A stretch of DNA of 64,000 bases, taken from CAG-411 sp050875145. Its GTDB lineage: Bacteria; Bacillota; Clostridia; Lachnospirales; Lachnospiraceae. How positions within the stretch are numbered: position 1 is the first letter of the stretch; every line of letters starts with the position of its first letter. Where the stretch lies: the NCBI GenBank assembly GCA_050875145.1, contig JBNMLH010000007.1, positions 1-64,000 of the forward strand, in the 5' to 3' direction. The notes under the pieces were generated by a model that worked only from the letters and a program-made list of their open reading frames with translations, ran no database searches and was not told the origin of the DNA. Shown in pieces: positions 42,914 to 52,500 of the stretch. Position numbers and translations under genes: made by a program.

Positions 42914-43900
42914 ATGAAGGATTTTACGCAAGTAGTTGGACATGAGGATATTATTGAGTATTTTCAAAAAGGAATAGAGGAAAACAAAGTTTCGCATGCA
43001 TATATTTTATCTGGAGAAAAGGGTTCAGGAAAGCGTTTACTGGCACAAATTTTTGCCAGCACTTTGCAATGTGAAAAGAAAAGCATTAATCCGTGTGGTG
43101 TATGTCAGTCATGTTTGCAGGTGGAAGGTGGTAATCAGCCTGACATTAAATATGTGACTCATGAAAAGGTAAGTCTTGGTGTGGATGATATTCGTACACA
43201 GGTAAATGCAGATGTATTGATTAAGCCATATAGTAGTCCATATAAAATATATATTATTCCAGATGGTGAGAAGATGACAGAACAGGCACAAAATGCACTG
43301 TTAAAAACCATTGAAGAACCACCGGAGTATGCAGTATTTTTATTGCTTACTGATAATGTAAATACGTTTTTGCCTACTATTTTATCCAGATGTGTTACAT
43401 TACAGTTAAAGCCTGTTGCGCCTAAGTTAATTAAGAAGTATTTGATGGAAAACAGGCAGGTACCAGATTATATGGCGGAACTTAGTGCAAGATTTTGTCA
43501 GGGAAATGTGGGCAAGGCGATACGGTATGCTTCTAGTGAAGAGTTTATGGAGATTAAGAAGGATACGCTTCATGTATTGGCCCATGTAGATGAAATGAAG
43601 AATTATGAGATTATGCATTTTATTAAATCAATGGCAGAGAAAAAACAGAATTTAGATGATTATCTTGATTTAATTCTTCTTTGGTATCGGGATGTGCTTA
43701 TGTTTAAAGTAACGCAGGATCCGAATGGATTGTTGTTTGCAGATGAAATAGCTACTATTCGCAAGCAGGCTGAAGGTAAGCAATATGAGGGAATTGAAGC
43801 TATTATTCAGGCAATTGAAAAGGCGAAGGTTCGTTTAAAAGCAAATGTTAATTTTGATACTGCAATGGAACTTATGATTTGTGTTATGAAGGAAAATTAA
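42914..43900 (+). CDS. holB: DNA polymerase III subunit delta prime
   Basis: A 328-residue clamp-loader subunit. It has a AAA+ core with the degenerate P-loop GEKGSGKRLLA (about residues 35-45). Zinc-binding cysteines are in CEKKSINPCGVCQSC (about 54-68), with the conserved LLKTIEEPPEYAVFLLLTDN (about 130-150) and SRC motif. It loads the DnaN clamp encoded nearer the origin. Start ATG follows AGAGGTGG. ricT follows about 80 bases later. Confidence 0.93.
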   Translation: MKDFTQVVGHEDIIEYFQKGIEENKVSHAYILSGEKGSGKRLLAQIFASTLQCEKKSINPCGVCQSCLQVEGGNQPDIKYVTHEKVSLGVDDIRTQVNADVLIKPYSSPYKIYIIPDGEKMTEQAQNALLKTIEEPPEYAVFLLLTDNVNTFLPTILSRCVTLQLKPVAPKLIKKYLMENRQVPDYMAELSARFCQGNVGKAIRYASSEEFMEIKKDTLHVLAHVDEMKNYEIMHFIKSMAEKKQNLDDYLDLILLWYRDVLMFKVTQDPNGLLFADEIATIRKQAEGKQYEGIEAIIQAIEKAKVRLKANVNFDTAMELMICVMKEN

Positions 43901-43983
43901 AAATTGCAGTAAAAGATAGAGAGGTAAGTGTTACTTCTGATTGATAGAAGAACAGTTATCTTAAAAAAGAATTGGAGGCAATT

Positions 43984-44898
43984 GTGGTAACAATTATTGG
44001 AGTTAGATTTCGAAGAGCAGGAAAGATTTATTATTTCAGTCCTGCTAAATATCAGATAAATAAGGGCGATCATGTTATTGTGGAGACTGCCAGAGGTGTG
44101 GAGTATGGTTCTGTAGTTTTGGGGCCGAGAAAGGTATCCGATGATGAAATTATGCAACCATTAAAGTCTGTGCTTCGAGTTGCAACAGACGCAGATGAAA
44201 AGACCCAGCAAAAGAATCACGAAAAAGAAAAAGAAGCATTTAAAATCTGTCAGGAGAAAATAGCAAAACATAAGTTGGCAATGAAATTGGTTGAGACAGA
44301 ATATACATTTGATAATAATAAAATTCTGTTTTACTTTACTGCGGATGGTCGTATTGATTTTAGGGAATTGGTTAAAGATTTGGCAGCAGTTTTTAAGACC
44401 AGGATTGAGTTAAGACAGATTGGAGTGCGTGACGAAACAAAGATTTTAGGTGGTATTGGTATTTGTGGCAGACCTTTGTGTTGTCACACATATTTGACGG
44501 AATTTGCACCAGTTTCTATAAAGATGGCAAAAGAGCAGAATCTATCATTAAATCCAACAAAGATTTCCGGTGTATGCGGTAGACTTATGTGTTGCCTAAA
44601 AAATGAGGAAGAGGCATATGAGGAGTTAAACAGTAAACTTCCAAATGTAGGAGATCGTGTGGAGACAGTAGATGGATATCGCGGAGAAGTACAAAATGTA
44701 AGTGTGCTAAAACAGATGGTTCGTGTAGTAGTTACTATGGAAAATGATGAAAAGGAAGTAAAGGAATACTCTGTAAAAGATTTAAAATTCAAACCTCGTC
44801 GCAGGAAAGACAAATTTGCCTCAGAAAAAGAGATGAAGGAATTGAAAGAATTAGAAAAGTTAGAGAAGCAGGATGAAAAGAAATCTAAACTGGAGTAA
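43984..44898 (+). CDS. ricT: PSP1-domain protein RicT/YaaT
   Basis: A 304-residue PSP1 protein. Paired cysteine motifs CGRPLCCHTYL (about 160) and CGRLMCCLKNE (about 200) fit the RicAFT complex, where they bind Fe-S clusters. In B. subtilis the complex promotes mRNA and regulatory-RNA processing with RNase Y. The C-terminus is a charged, lysine/glutamate-rich tail (about 265-304). A TTG at 43972 overlaps the Shine-Dalgarno GGAGG, so GTG 43984 is chosen. Confidence 0.9.
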   Translation: MVTIIGVRFRRAGKIYYFSPAKYQINKGDHVIVETARGVEYGSVVLGPRKVSDDEIMQPLKSVLRVATDADEKTQQKNHEKEKEAFKICQEKIAKHKLAMKLVETEYTFDNNKILFYFTADGRIDFRELVKDLAAVFKTRIELRQIGVRDETKILGGIGICGRPLCCHTYLTEFAPVSIKMAKEQNLSLNPTKISGVCGRLMCCLKNEEEAYEELNSKLPNVGDRVETVDGYRGEVQNVSVLKQMVRVVVTMENDEKEVKEYSVKDLKFKPRRRKDKFASEKEMKELKELEKLEKQDEKKSKLE

Positions 44899-44941
44899 GG
44901 GTTGGACATGTTTTTTGTTTTGTGTATCAGATAGGGAAAGG

Positions 44942-44975
44942 AAGCATTTTCGGATAGAAAGAGAATGCTTTTTTC
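44942..44975 (+). terminator. Terminator after ricT
   Basis: AAGCATTTTC, nine-base loop, GAGAATGCTT with one G-U pair, then TTTTTC. An ATG (44965) that would extend the next gene lies inside this stem, arguing against it as a start. Confidence 0.75.
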
Positions 44976-45009
44976 TTGTCATGAAGAAAATGAAAGGGTG
45001 GTGAATGGT

Positions 45010-45744
45010 GTGGAGATAGAAATAAAGGAAGAGGAACGGATTGATGAGTTGCATAGAAAAGGGTATCGTATTATACAGAATCAAAGGAAGTTTTGTTTTG
45101 GAATGGATGCAGTTCTATTGTCAGATTTTACCCGCGTAAAGACAGGTGAAAAAGTATTGGACTTAGGAACGGGAACAGGGATTATTCCTATTTTGTTGGA
45201 AGCAAAGACAGAAGGTGAGCAGTTTGTTGGACTGGAGATACAACCGGAAAGTGCGGAAATGGCAAGCCGAAGTGTGATGCTTAATAACTTGGAGAATAAG
45301 GTAAAAATTGTGGAGGGAGATATTAAGCAGGCATCTTCTATTTTTGGAACAGGTGTATTTGATGTAGTGACAACCAATCCACCTTATATGAATGACCAGC
45401 ATGGGCTAAAAAATCCAGATTTACCAAAGGCAATTGCCCGTCATGAGGTATTGTGTACGCTTGAGGATGTAGTGCGGGAAGGTGCAAGGGTATTAAAGCC
45501 AAATGGACGGTTTTTTATGGTACATCGCCCTTTTCGGTTAGTGGAGATAATAACAACTTTAGAAAAGTATAAATTGGAACCAAAGCGAATGCGATTGGTG
45601 CATCCATATATAGATAAGGAGCCAAATATGGTGTTAATTGAGGCTGTAAAAGGGGGAAAATCAATGATAAAGATTGAAAAGCCCTTAATTGTATATGAAG
45701 ATGTTAATAAATATCATCCGGAAATTTATGATATATATGGATAG
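45010..45744 (+). CDS. tRNA1(Val) A37 N6-methyltransferase-like (TrmN6/YabB)
   Basis: A 244-residue SAM-dependent methyltransferase. The SAM motif is VLDLGTGTGIIP (about residues 52-63), and the catalytic motif TNPPYMN (about 121-127) is typical of N6-adenine methylation. FCFGMDAVLLSDF is a YabB/TrmN6 hallmark. It precedes rsmI as in B. subtilis (yabB-yazA-rsmI). GTG 45010 is preferred because AGGGTGG precedes it and the longer start is inside a terminator; GTG 44998 and 45001 are alternatives. Confidence 0.87.
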   Translation: MEIEIKEEERIDELHRKGYRIIQNQRKFCFGMDAVLLSDFTRVKTGEKVLDLGTGTGIIPILLEAKTEGEQFVGLEIQPESAEMASRSVMLNNLENKVKIVEGDIKQASSIFGTGVFDVVTTNPPYMNDQHGLKNPDLPKAIARHEVLCTLEDVVREGARVLKPNGRFFMVHRPFRLVEIITTLEKYKLEPKRMRLVHPYIDKEPNMVLIEAVKGGKSMIKIEKPLIVYEDVNKYHPEIYDIYG

Positions 45745-45885
45745 ATGTTTCAGACTACAATGCAACGATGCAAGGCATATGTTTTACTTTTTGGAAAAAA
45801 GTTTGTTTGTGTAGTAATAACAGGGATGTATGAATCATCTATGTTAAAAATATTCAGAGAACAAGAGAAAGTTGAGGAAAGAAAA

Positions 45886-46737
45886 ATGGTGGGAATGTTA
45901 TATTTGTGTGCCACACCAATTGGAAATTTAGAGGATATTACATTTCGAGTGTTAAATACTTTAAAAAGTGTGGATTTGATTGCAGCAGAAGATACGAGAA
46001 ATAGCATTAAATTGTTGAATCATTTTGATATTAAAGTGCCTATGACCAGTTATCATGAATTTAATAAAATTGAAAAAGCAAAAGTGTTGGTACAAAAAAT
46101 GTTGGAAGGTACGAATATTGCTTTAATAACGGATGCAGGTACACCGGGAATTTCTGATCCGGGAGAGGAATTGGTAAAGCAGGCATACGAGGCAGGGATT
46201 ACTGTGACCTCCTTGCCGGGGGCAGCAGCATGTATTACGGCGTTGACACTTTCTGGGCTTTCTACCAGAAGATTTTCGTTTGAAGCATTTTTACCAACTG
46301 ATAAAAAAGAACGTGCCATGGTATTGGAGGAAATGGAGCGAGAGACACGAACGGTTATTTTGTATGAAGCACCTCACCGATTGAAGAAAACTCTTTCTGA
46401 ATTATTAGAGAAAATGGGAAATCGAAAGATTACATTATGTAAGGAACTTACTAAAAAACATGAAACTGCTTTTCAAACTACAATTTCTCAGGCAGTAGAA
46501 TATTATAATACGACAGAACCAAGGGGAGAATATGTTCTGGTAATTGAGGGAAAAAGCCATCAAGATATTATTGAAGAACAGCAGCAGCGCTGGGAGGAAA
46601 TTTCGATAGAGGAACATATGGCAATATACTTAAAACAGGGGTTGTCCAAAAAGGCTTCTATGAAAGCGGTGGCAAAGGACCGTGGTATTTCCAAAAGAGA
46701 GGTATATCAATATCTTTTAGAGAGGCAAGAAAAATAA
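45886..46737 (+). CDS. rsmI: 16S rRNA (cytidine1402-2'-O)-methyltransferase RsmI
   Basis: A 283-residue SAM-dependent methyltransferase for C1402 in the decoding centre. Motifs are LCATPIGNLEDITFR (about residues 6-20), AAEDTRNS (about 37), TDAGTPGISDPG (about 82) and LPGAAA. The frame is open from 45745, but GAGGAAAG before ATG 45886 and family length set the start. It ends 107 bases before a bidirectional terminator. Confidence 0.95.
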   Translation: MVGMLYLCATPIGNLEDITFRVLNTLKSVDLIAAEDTRNSIKLLNHFDIKVPMTSYHEFNKIEKAKVLVQKMLEGTNIALITDAGTPGISDPGEELVKQAYEAGITVTSLPGAAACITALTLSGLSTRRFSFEAFLPTDKKERAMVLEEMERETRTVILYEAPHRLKKTLSELLEKMGNRKITLCKELTKKHETAFQTTISQAVEYYNTTEPRGEYVLVIEGKSHQDIIEEQQQRWEEISIEEHMAIYLKQGLSKKASMKAVAKDRGISKREVYQYLLERQEK

Positions 46738-46844
46738 CAGCATCATGCGTAAAATGTTCAGCCGTATTGTAATTTTTTAGTCAAGTTATATATTTCGGCA
46801 TTTTACGCATGGTATTTTTCGAAGAGTTGCGTTTTTGTTATAGC

Positions 46845-46893
46845 AAAAAGGTCACGCACTATGTATTATAACATAGAATTGCGTGACCTTTTT
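46845..46893. terminator. Bidirectional terminator between rsmI and bioY
   Basis: AAAAAGGTCACGC pairs with GCGTGACCTTTTT, and inside it CTATGT pairs with ACATAG. A and T tracts on both sides serve the convergent genes. Confidence 0.88.
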
Positions 46894-46926
46894 CTATATA
46901 ATAGGTAGTCAAACTAACGTAGCTGT

Positions 46927-47496
46927 CTAAATCAATCCAGCTTTTTTTAACTGGTTTCGAATTGTCGCACCAATTGTTAGTGCTAATAACATTTTAATAA
47001 AATCTCCTGGAATATAAGGAATTACGCCAGCAAAAAGTGCAGCCTTAAAGTTTAAGGAAGCTACATGTGCAAGCCAAACGGTACCAAATGCATAGCATAC
47101 AGCAGTACCTAAAATCATACCAACCAATTGTAATACTACATTTTTAGAAAATTTTTCAATGAAAATTCCAGCGATAATTGCCATAAAAATAAAGCCAATA
47201 ATATATCCGCCTGTAGGTCCTGCCAGTTTTTGTAAACCACCTGTGTATCCTGAAAATACAGGAATACCGACCATACCTAAAAGTAGGTATACAAGATAAC
47301 TAATGGTAGCTCTTTTTGCTCCTAGTAAATAGAGTGAAAAATAAATCACTAAATTTGTCAGAGAAATAGGAACCGGACTGATGGGAATAGCAATGGACAA
47401 AGGTGCAAGAATACAGGTAAGTGCTGTCATAATTGCAATAATTGCCATATTTGAAATAGATAATGTTTTTGGTTTTGTTTCATTTACTGTTGTCAT
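46927..47496 (-). CDS. bioY: Biotin transporter substrate-binding subunit BioY
   Basis: A 189-residue membrane protein with about six segments, the substrate-specific (S) subunit of an ECF-type biotin importer. Family motifs include the N-terminal MTALTCILAPLSIAIP, SLTNLVIYFSLYLLGAKRA (about 53-71) and the conserved GPTGGYIIGF (about 93-102). The general ECF module is not in this window. A BirA-type operator overlaps its promoter at 47535-47588. This predicts repression when biotin is plentiful. Confidence 0.94.
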   Translation of the reverse strand: MTTVNETKPKTLSISNMAIIAIMTALTCILAPLSIAIPISPVPISLTNLVIYFSLYLLGAKRATISYLVYLLLGMVGIPVFSGYTGGLQKLAGPTGGYIIGFIFMAIIAGIFIEKFSKNVVLQLVGMILGTAVCYAFGTVWLAHVASLNFKAALFAGVIPYIPGDFIKMLLALTIGATIRNQLKKAGLI

Positions 47497-47534
47497 CTTA
47501 AAACTCCTTTGTAATAGCCTTATTTACAAAAAAC

Positions 47535-47588
47535 ATTGTACACGTAAAGAAAATGATTGTCAACTAGAAAAATAAATTAGTTGACAAT
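47535..47588 (-). promoter_or_regulatory. bioY promoter with overlapping BirA-type operator
   Basis: Minus strand: -35 TTGACA (rc at 47558-47563), 17-base spacer, -10 TACAAT (47535-47540). The palindrome ATTGTCAAC (47556-47564), 15 bases, GTTGACAAT (47580-47588) matches biotin repressor sites and covers the -35, so bound BirA would block RNA polymerase. Confidence 0.82.
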
Positions 47589-47596
47589 AAAACTAA

Positions 47597-47636
47597 AAAC
47601 TAGCCATAGATATACAAAAATAACTATGGCTAGTTT
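47597..47636 (-). terminator. Terminator after spmA
   Basis: AAACTAGCCATAG pairs perfectly (13 bases) with CTATGGCTAGTTT. It lies just past the spmA stop and just upstream of the bioY operator. Confidence 0.82.
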
Positions 47637-47646
47637 GTTGTCGATT

Positions 47647-48249
47647 TTATCTTTTTGCAAAATGATTTCTTGCAACAACAGAAAATATGACTCCCGCGGC
47701 AGTAGAACAAATTGTTGCAATAATTGCCATACCAATAATAGATGATGGATTAACAGCACCATATTGGCTGCGGTAGGCGATTACATTGACGGGGATAAGT
47801 TGGAGAGAGGAAACATTGATAATTAAAAAAGTACACATATCTATAGAAGCAATGCCGGTAGAACGACCACCATGTTTTTCTTTATCAATTTTTGCCAGTT
47901 CTTTCATTGCTTTTAGGCCCATAGGAGTAGCCGCCCATCCAAGTCCAAGTATATTAGCAATCATATTAGAAGCAATATATTCCTTTACAATGTGTTTTTT
48001 GGGCAAATCCGGAAATAATAAATTTAAAATTCCTTTTAATTTTTCTGTTAAATAAGAAATAATACCTGCCTGTCGGGCAATTTCCATCAGACCAGTCCAA
48101 AATGCCATAATTCCTAACATGGTAATACATAGGGATACCGCTTCTTTTGCACCATCCAACAAGGCAGTATTTACTTCTGCCGATTGCCCGTTTACAACAC
48201 CAACTGCTACGCCAAGCAGGATTAAGATACCCCATAAAAAATTTAGCAT
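47647..48249 (-). CDS. spmA: Spore maturation protein A
   Basis: A 200-residue multi-pass membrane protein with the nucleoside-recognition (Gate) domain. Recognisable stretches are AVSLCITMLGIMAFWTGLMEIARQAG (about 36-61), MIANILGLGWAATPMGLKAM (about 96-115) and LIINVSSLQLIPVNVIAYRS (about 143-162). SpmA and SpmB are required for spore core dehydration in B. subtilis. The partner spmB is 7.3 kb away on the opposite strand, whereas they are usually adjacent. Confidence 0.92.
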   Translation of the reverse strand: MLNFLWGILILLGVAVGVVNGQSAEVNTALLDGAKEAVSLCITMLGIMAFWTGLMEIARQAGIISYLTEKLKGILNLLFPDLPKKHIVKEYIASNMIANILGLGWAATPMGLKAMKELAKIDKEKHGGRSTGIASIDMCTFLIINVSSLQLIPVNVIAYRSQYGAVNPSSIIGMAIIATICSTAAGVIFSVVARNHFAKR

Positions 48250-48732
48250 AAATACACCAGGCCTTTCAAAACCACTCTAATAATGTATATGCTAAAATTA
48301 ATTATTTAGAAGATAAAACTTGGAAAAGAACAGGCTGTTTTTTGCAAATACACAAAACGTGAACAGCAATAAAGGAAGATTCTCTTGGATTTTTTTAATC
48401 TAGTACGAATACTGTTTGTGTTTTAGGGAAATTATTGGTCGATATTTACAAGAAAAACAAAAAAGTAAGAAAAAAATATATTTTTTAAAGCAATTTGGTG
48501 TGAAAAAAGCTTGTAAAATAAAGGGTGTTTGTTTAAAATTCCTTTTTTTGTTTTTAAAAGGAAAAAATTTGAAATACATTAAAAAAATCCTATATATCAC
48601 TAATATTTAAGGTTGCGCAACTTTTCTTTTTGTGATAAATTATAGATACAAAGTAACCAAATCGCTATAGCGAGGATGGTAGAGTTATAATTTGACAGTA
48701 GATTGAAAACATCACAAAGGAGAGACATTTTT
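48250..48732. other. AT-rich gap between spmA and abrB
   Basis: No gene is supported in these 483 bases. They are very AT-rich, with runs such as AAAAAAATATATTTTTT. Open frames on both strands lack Shine-Dalgarno sites and normal composition. The two flanking genes diverge, so promoters for both should lie here. A candidate for abrB is TTGCGC-17-TAAATT ending about 85 bases upstream. Confidence 0.6.
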
Positions 48733-48999
48733 ATGAAAACAACAGGTATCGTAAGAAAACTTGACGAGCTTGGTCGTATTACACTTCCAATTGAATTAAG
48801 AAGAACACTTGGTGTATCTGACAAGGATGCATTAGAGATTTCAGTGGAAGATGATAAGATTATTTTAAGTAAATACGAACCAGCATGTATCTTCACTGGT
48901 GAGAAAGAGAATTTAATTGAGTTTCATGGAAAGAAGATTTCTAAAAATTCAATTATTGAATTAGCCAAAAGTGCAGGATTAACGGCTGCAGATTTATAA
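48733..48999 (+). CDS. AbrB/SpoVT family transcriptional regulator
   Basis: An 88-residue regulator. The N-terminal swapped-hairpin DNA-binding domain is complete: TTGIVRKLDELGRITLPIEL (residues about 3-22), then RRTLGVSDKDALEISV. The C-terminal half (ACIFTGEKENLIEFHGKKIS) matches AbrB-type oligomerisation regions. The Shine-Dalgarno AAAGGAGAG selects ATG 48733 over the upstream in-frame ATG 48703. In Bacillus, abrB follows rsmI in the same neighbourhood. Targets are not determinable here. Confidence 0.93.
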   Translation: MKTTGIVRKLDELGRITLPIELRRTLGVSDKDALEISVEDDKIILSKYEPACIFTGEKENLIEFHGKKISKNSIIELAKSAGLTAADL

Positions 49000-49093
49000 G
49001 CAGGAAACCTTATGGAAAGAGATATGTTTCTCTTTGCATGAGGTGCTTAAAACTTTAACAGGTGAAGAGTTATCAATTAGCTGATTTCTCTTG

Positions 49094-49224
49094 TGAGCAA
49101 TACCTCCCAAAATTGCTCGCAAGTATTTTGTTATACTCCCTCTCAGGGCGGATAGGCATCTCCCCTCAGCTTATCTGCCCGTATTTTTGTGTATTGGTCA
49201 GTGGAATATTTATTCTGCTGACCG
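49094..49224. other. Three consecutive hairpins between abrB and tRNA-Lys
   Basis: GTGAGCAAT/ATTGCTCGC (about 49094-49122), GGGCGGATA/TATCTGCCC (about 49146-49185, followed by TATTTTT) and GGTCAG/CTGACC (about 49196-49224). The second looks like a terminator; the others are unexplained. The gap 49000-49389 has no supported gene. A candidate tRNA promoter TATAAT is at 49341-49346, with TTGCAT 17 bases upstream. Confidence 0.55.
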
Positions 49225-49389
49225 TAAAAAGAAAAGGTTAGCTTTTTGCTTAGAAAAGCACAAAATGTACGGGAAAATAGAGGAAATAAAAAAATTAAAA
49301 AAAAATTAAAAAAAAGCTTGCATTTTGTTTTTCCATCATATATAATACATATTGTTGACGCGGGAAACACATAATGCTGAAACAAATAA

Positions 49390-49462
49390 GCGCCGCTAGC
49401 TCAGTTGGTAGAGCACCTGACTCTTAATCAGGGTGTCCAGGGTTCGAACCCCTGGCGGCGCA
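49390..49462 (+). tRNA. tRNA-Lys(CUU)
   Basis: A 73-base tRNA. Acceptor arms GCGCCGC and GCGGCGC pair perfectly with discriminator A. The anticodon stem CCTGA/TCAGG holds loop CTCTTAA, giving CUU. The T arm is CAGGGTTCGAACCCCTG. CCA is not encoded. The RND transporter gene starts 90 bases later. Confidence 0.96.
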
Positions 49463-49552
49463 TTAAAGTCCTAGTTTGACAGACGTGGAGCTGTTGGGTT
49501 GGGGCTTTTTTGATTCTATAAAGAAAGTGCATTCAAGAGAGGAAGGAAAAAG

Positions 49553-52500
49553 ATGTTATCAAAAATCAGTGTAAAGAAACCATATACTGTATTGGTTGGT
49601 GTGGTTTTGATTATTGTACTGGGTGTTTTATCATTACGAAACATGAGTACAGATTTGTTGCCTGATATGGAATTGCCTTATGCAATTATTATGACAACTT
49701 ACCCAGGAGCGAGTCCGGAGGAAGTAGAATCTACGGTTACAAAGCCAGTAGAGCAGGCAATGGCAAGTATTAGTAATATGAAAAAGGTTTCTTCTATATC
49801 AAATAGCAATGTATCCGTTGTTATATTGCAATTTAATGATGGGGCGGATATGAATACAGCTACTATTGATATGAGGGAAAGTTTGGATACGATTTCTGCA
49901 TCATGGAATGATTCTATCGGAAATCCTACCATTATGAAGATTAATCCGGATATGATGCCAATTATGGTAGCAGCAGTAGATAGTGACGATTTGGATGTTT
50001 ATGAACTGGCAGATAAAATGAATGCAGATATTTTGCCTGACTTGGAAAGTGTGGAAGGTGTGGCATCAGTCAGTACATCTGGTGAAGTAAAGAAAAAGAT
50101 GGAGGTTGTAATTCAGCAGGATAAGATTGATCAGGTCAATAAGCTTGTGCAAGCAGCCATAAATGGAAAGTTTGATGATGCGGAAGATAAAATCTCCAAA
50201 AATGAAAATAAAGTAAAAGATGGAAAGCAAACATTATCTTCAACACAAGAGGATACAGCACAAAAATTAGCGGATGGAAGTACAGAGTTAGATAAGAATG
50301 GTAAGAAGATTTCTGATACGCTTGTTACAATAAATGGTGCATTAGCGGAGTTAGAAACTAACGAAAAAAATCTTCTGGAGTCTGCGAAGCAGATAAAAAC
50401 AGGGTTGGTTCAGGTTGCTACAACGAAAGCACAATTAAAAGCAACGATTTCTTCTCTTACAACAGCAAAAAGTAGTTTGCAGAAAATACAGGATGCATTA
50501 GATTCATTGTATAGTCAGAAGGCTTCTATAGAGCAAATGATAGAGACTGGAGGCGAGACTACAGAGCTTCGTACAAAGCTTACGGCGGTTGAGGTACAGA
50601 TTAAGACGGCGGAAAAACAATTGACGGCACAGGGGATGACCGTAGATGATGTTGCCAGTAAGTTAAAGGAATTGGAAAATGGTCTGACACAGGCACAGGC
50701 AGGATTAAAAGCAGTAGAAAAACAGGAAAAGACATTAAAGGCCAGTCAGAAAAAAATCAAGTCAGGTAAAGACAAGATTGCAGCGGCGAAAGAAAAATTA
50801 ACAAAGACTAAAGCGCAGTTAGAGGCGGGACAGATTACAATTGAGAGTGCAAAAAATGAATTAAATAAACAGACTGTACTTGCTGCTATTAAATTGAGTG
50901 TGGCAAATATGGATGTAAATACTGGTTCTAATCAGTTGGCAGAGGCTAAAAAGAATCTTAAAGATGCAAAGAAAGCGGCAAAGGATAAATCTGATCTAAA
51001 TGCAATCATTACCAAATCAATGATTGAAGGTATTTTAACAGCACAGAATTTTGAAATGCCTGCGGGGTATGTAACAGAAGATAATGCATCTTATCTTGTA
51101 AAAGTAGGAGAGGAAATTCAGTCTCAGGAAGATTTAGAACAATTAGTAATTTGCGATTTGGGAATTGATGGATTGAAACCAATACGATTGTCGGATGTGG
51201 CAGATATTGCTGTAACAGACAATGCGGATGATTTTTATACAGTTGTAAATGGAAATCCAGCGATAGCACTTACTATAGAGAAAGCAACCGGATATTCTAC
51301 TGGAGATGTCACAAATCGTTTATTAGACCGTCTTGATAAAGTGAAGAGTGAAGTAAAAGGACTTCATGTTAGTGTATTGATGAATCAGGGTGTCTATATT
51401 GATATGGTAGTAAATTCTGTTGTACAAAATTTATTAGTTGGAGCATTTTTGGCAATTGTAATTTTATTTATCTTCTTAAAAGATATACGACCTACTCTTA
51501 TTGTTGCATGTTCCATACCATTAAGTGTGGTTGCTGCTATTGTATTGATGTATTTTAGCGGTGTAACATTAAATGTTATTTCCTTATCGGGATTGGCATT
51601 GGGTGTTGGTATGTTGGTAGATAACTCTATTGTTGTAATTGAAAATATTTTCCGTATGCGAAATGAGGAAGGATATAGTGCAAGAAAGGCATCCATTGAG
51701 GGTGCAAAACAAGTAGCAGGTGCTATTGCTGCATCTACGCTTACTACAGTATGTGTGTTTGCTCCAATTATTTTTACCGAAGGACTTACAAGACAGCTTT
51801 TTGTGGACTTGGCATTGACATTAGCATACTCTCTGCTTGCCAGTTTGTTGGTCAGCCTTACATTGGTTCCAGCTATGGCACAGGGATTGCTACGAAAGAA
51901 AACGGATGCGAAAGGGGAGACAATCAACAAACGTCGAACCATTTATACTTCCTTATTGGAAAAAGTATTGCATGCAAAAGCACTTGTTTTGATTGTATCT
52001 TTGGTACTTTTAATTGTTTTTGTCGGACTTGCATTTTCAAGAGGAACTGTATTTATGCCTAATATGGGAAGTACGCAGATGACCGCCACATTGTCTGCAC
52101 CAGAAGGAACAGAGATGACAGATCAGGAACTTTATGATATGTCAGATAAGGCAATAAAGAAAATATTAAAAGTAGATGGGGTAGAAACTGTTGGTGCTAT
52201 GTCTGGCGGTGGTGGTATCATGTCTATGTATTCTGGTAGTAGTGGAGATGGTATCAGTATGTATATTCTGCTGGATGAGAAAACAAAGCGTTCGAATCGG
52301 GCAATAAAAAAGGATATAGAGAAAGAAACGAAAGATTTGAAGTGTACACTTTCCGTTAAAGAATCCGCCATGGATATGAGCAGTATGATGGGTTCTTCTG
52401 GTATGACAATTGAGGTAAAGGGGAAGGATTTAGATAAGTTACAAAAGATTACAGAGGATATTATCGAAAGAGTGCAGGATGTTGAGGGAATTGCTTCTAT

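Noticed and set aside
48400..48610. Open frames on both strands in the spmA-abrB gap (66 and 64 residues)
   Set aside because: They overlap each other on opposite strands, are driven by A/T runs, lack Shine-Dalgarno sites and show no family resemblance.
51394..51942. 182-residue leftward frame opposite the RND transporter
   Set aside because: It overlaps a clearly coding membrane domain and has no Shine-Dalgarno or known family.
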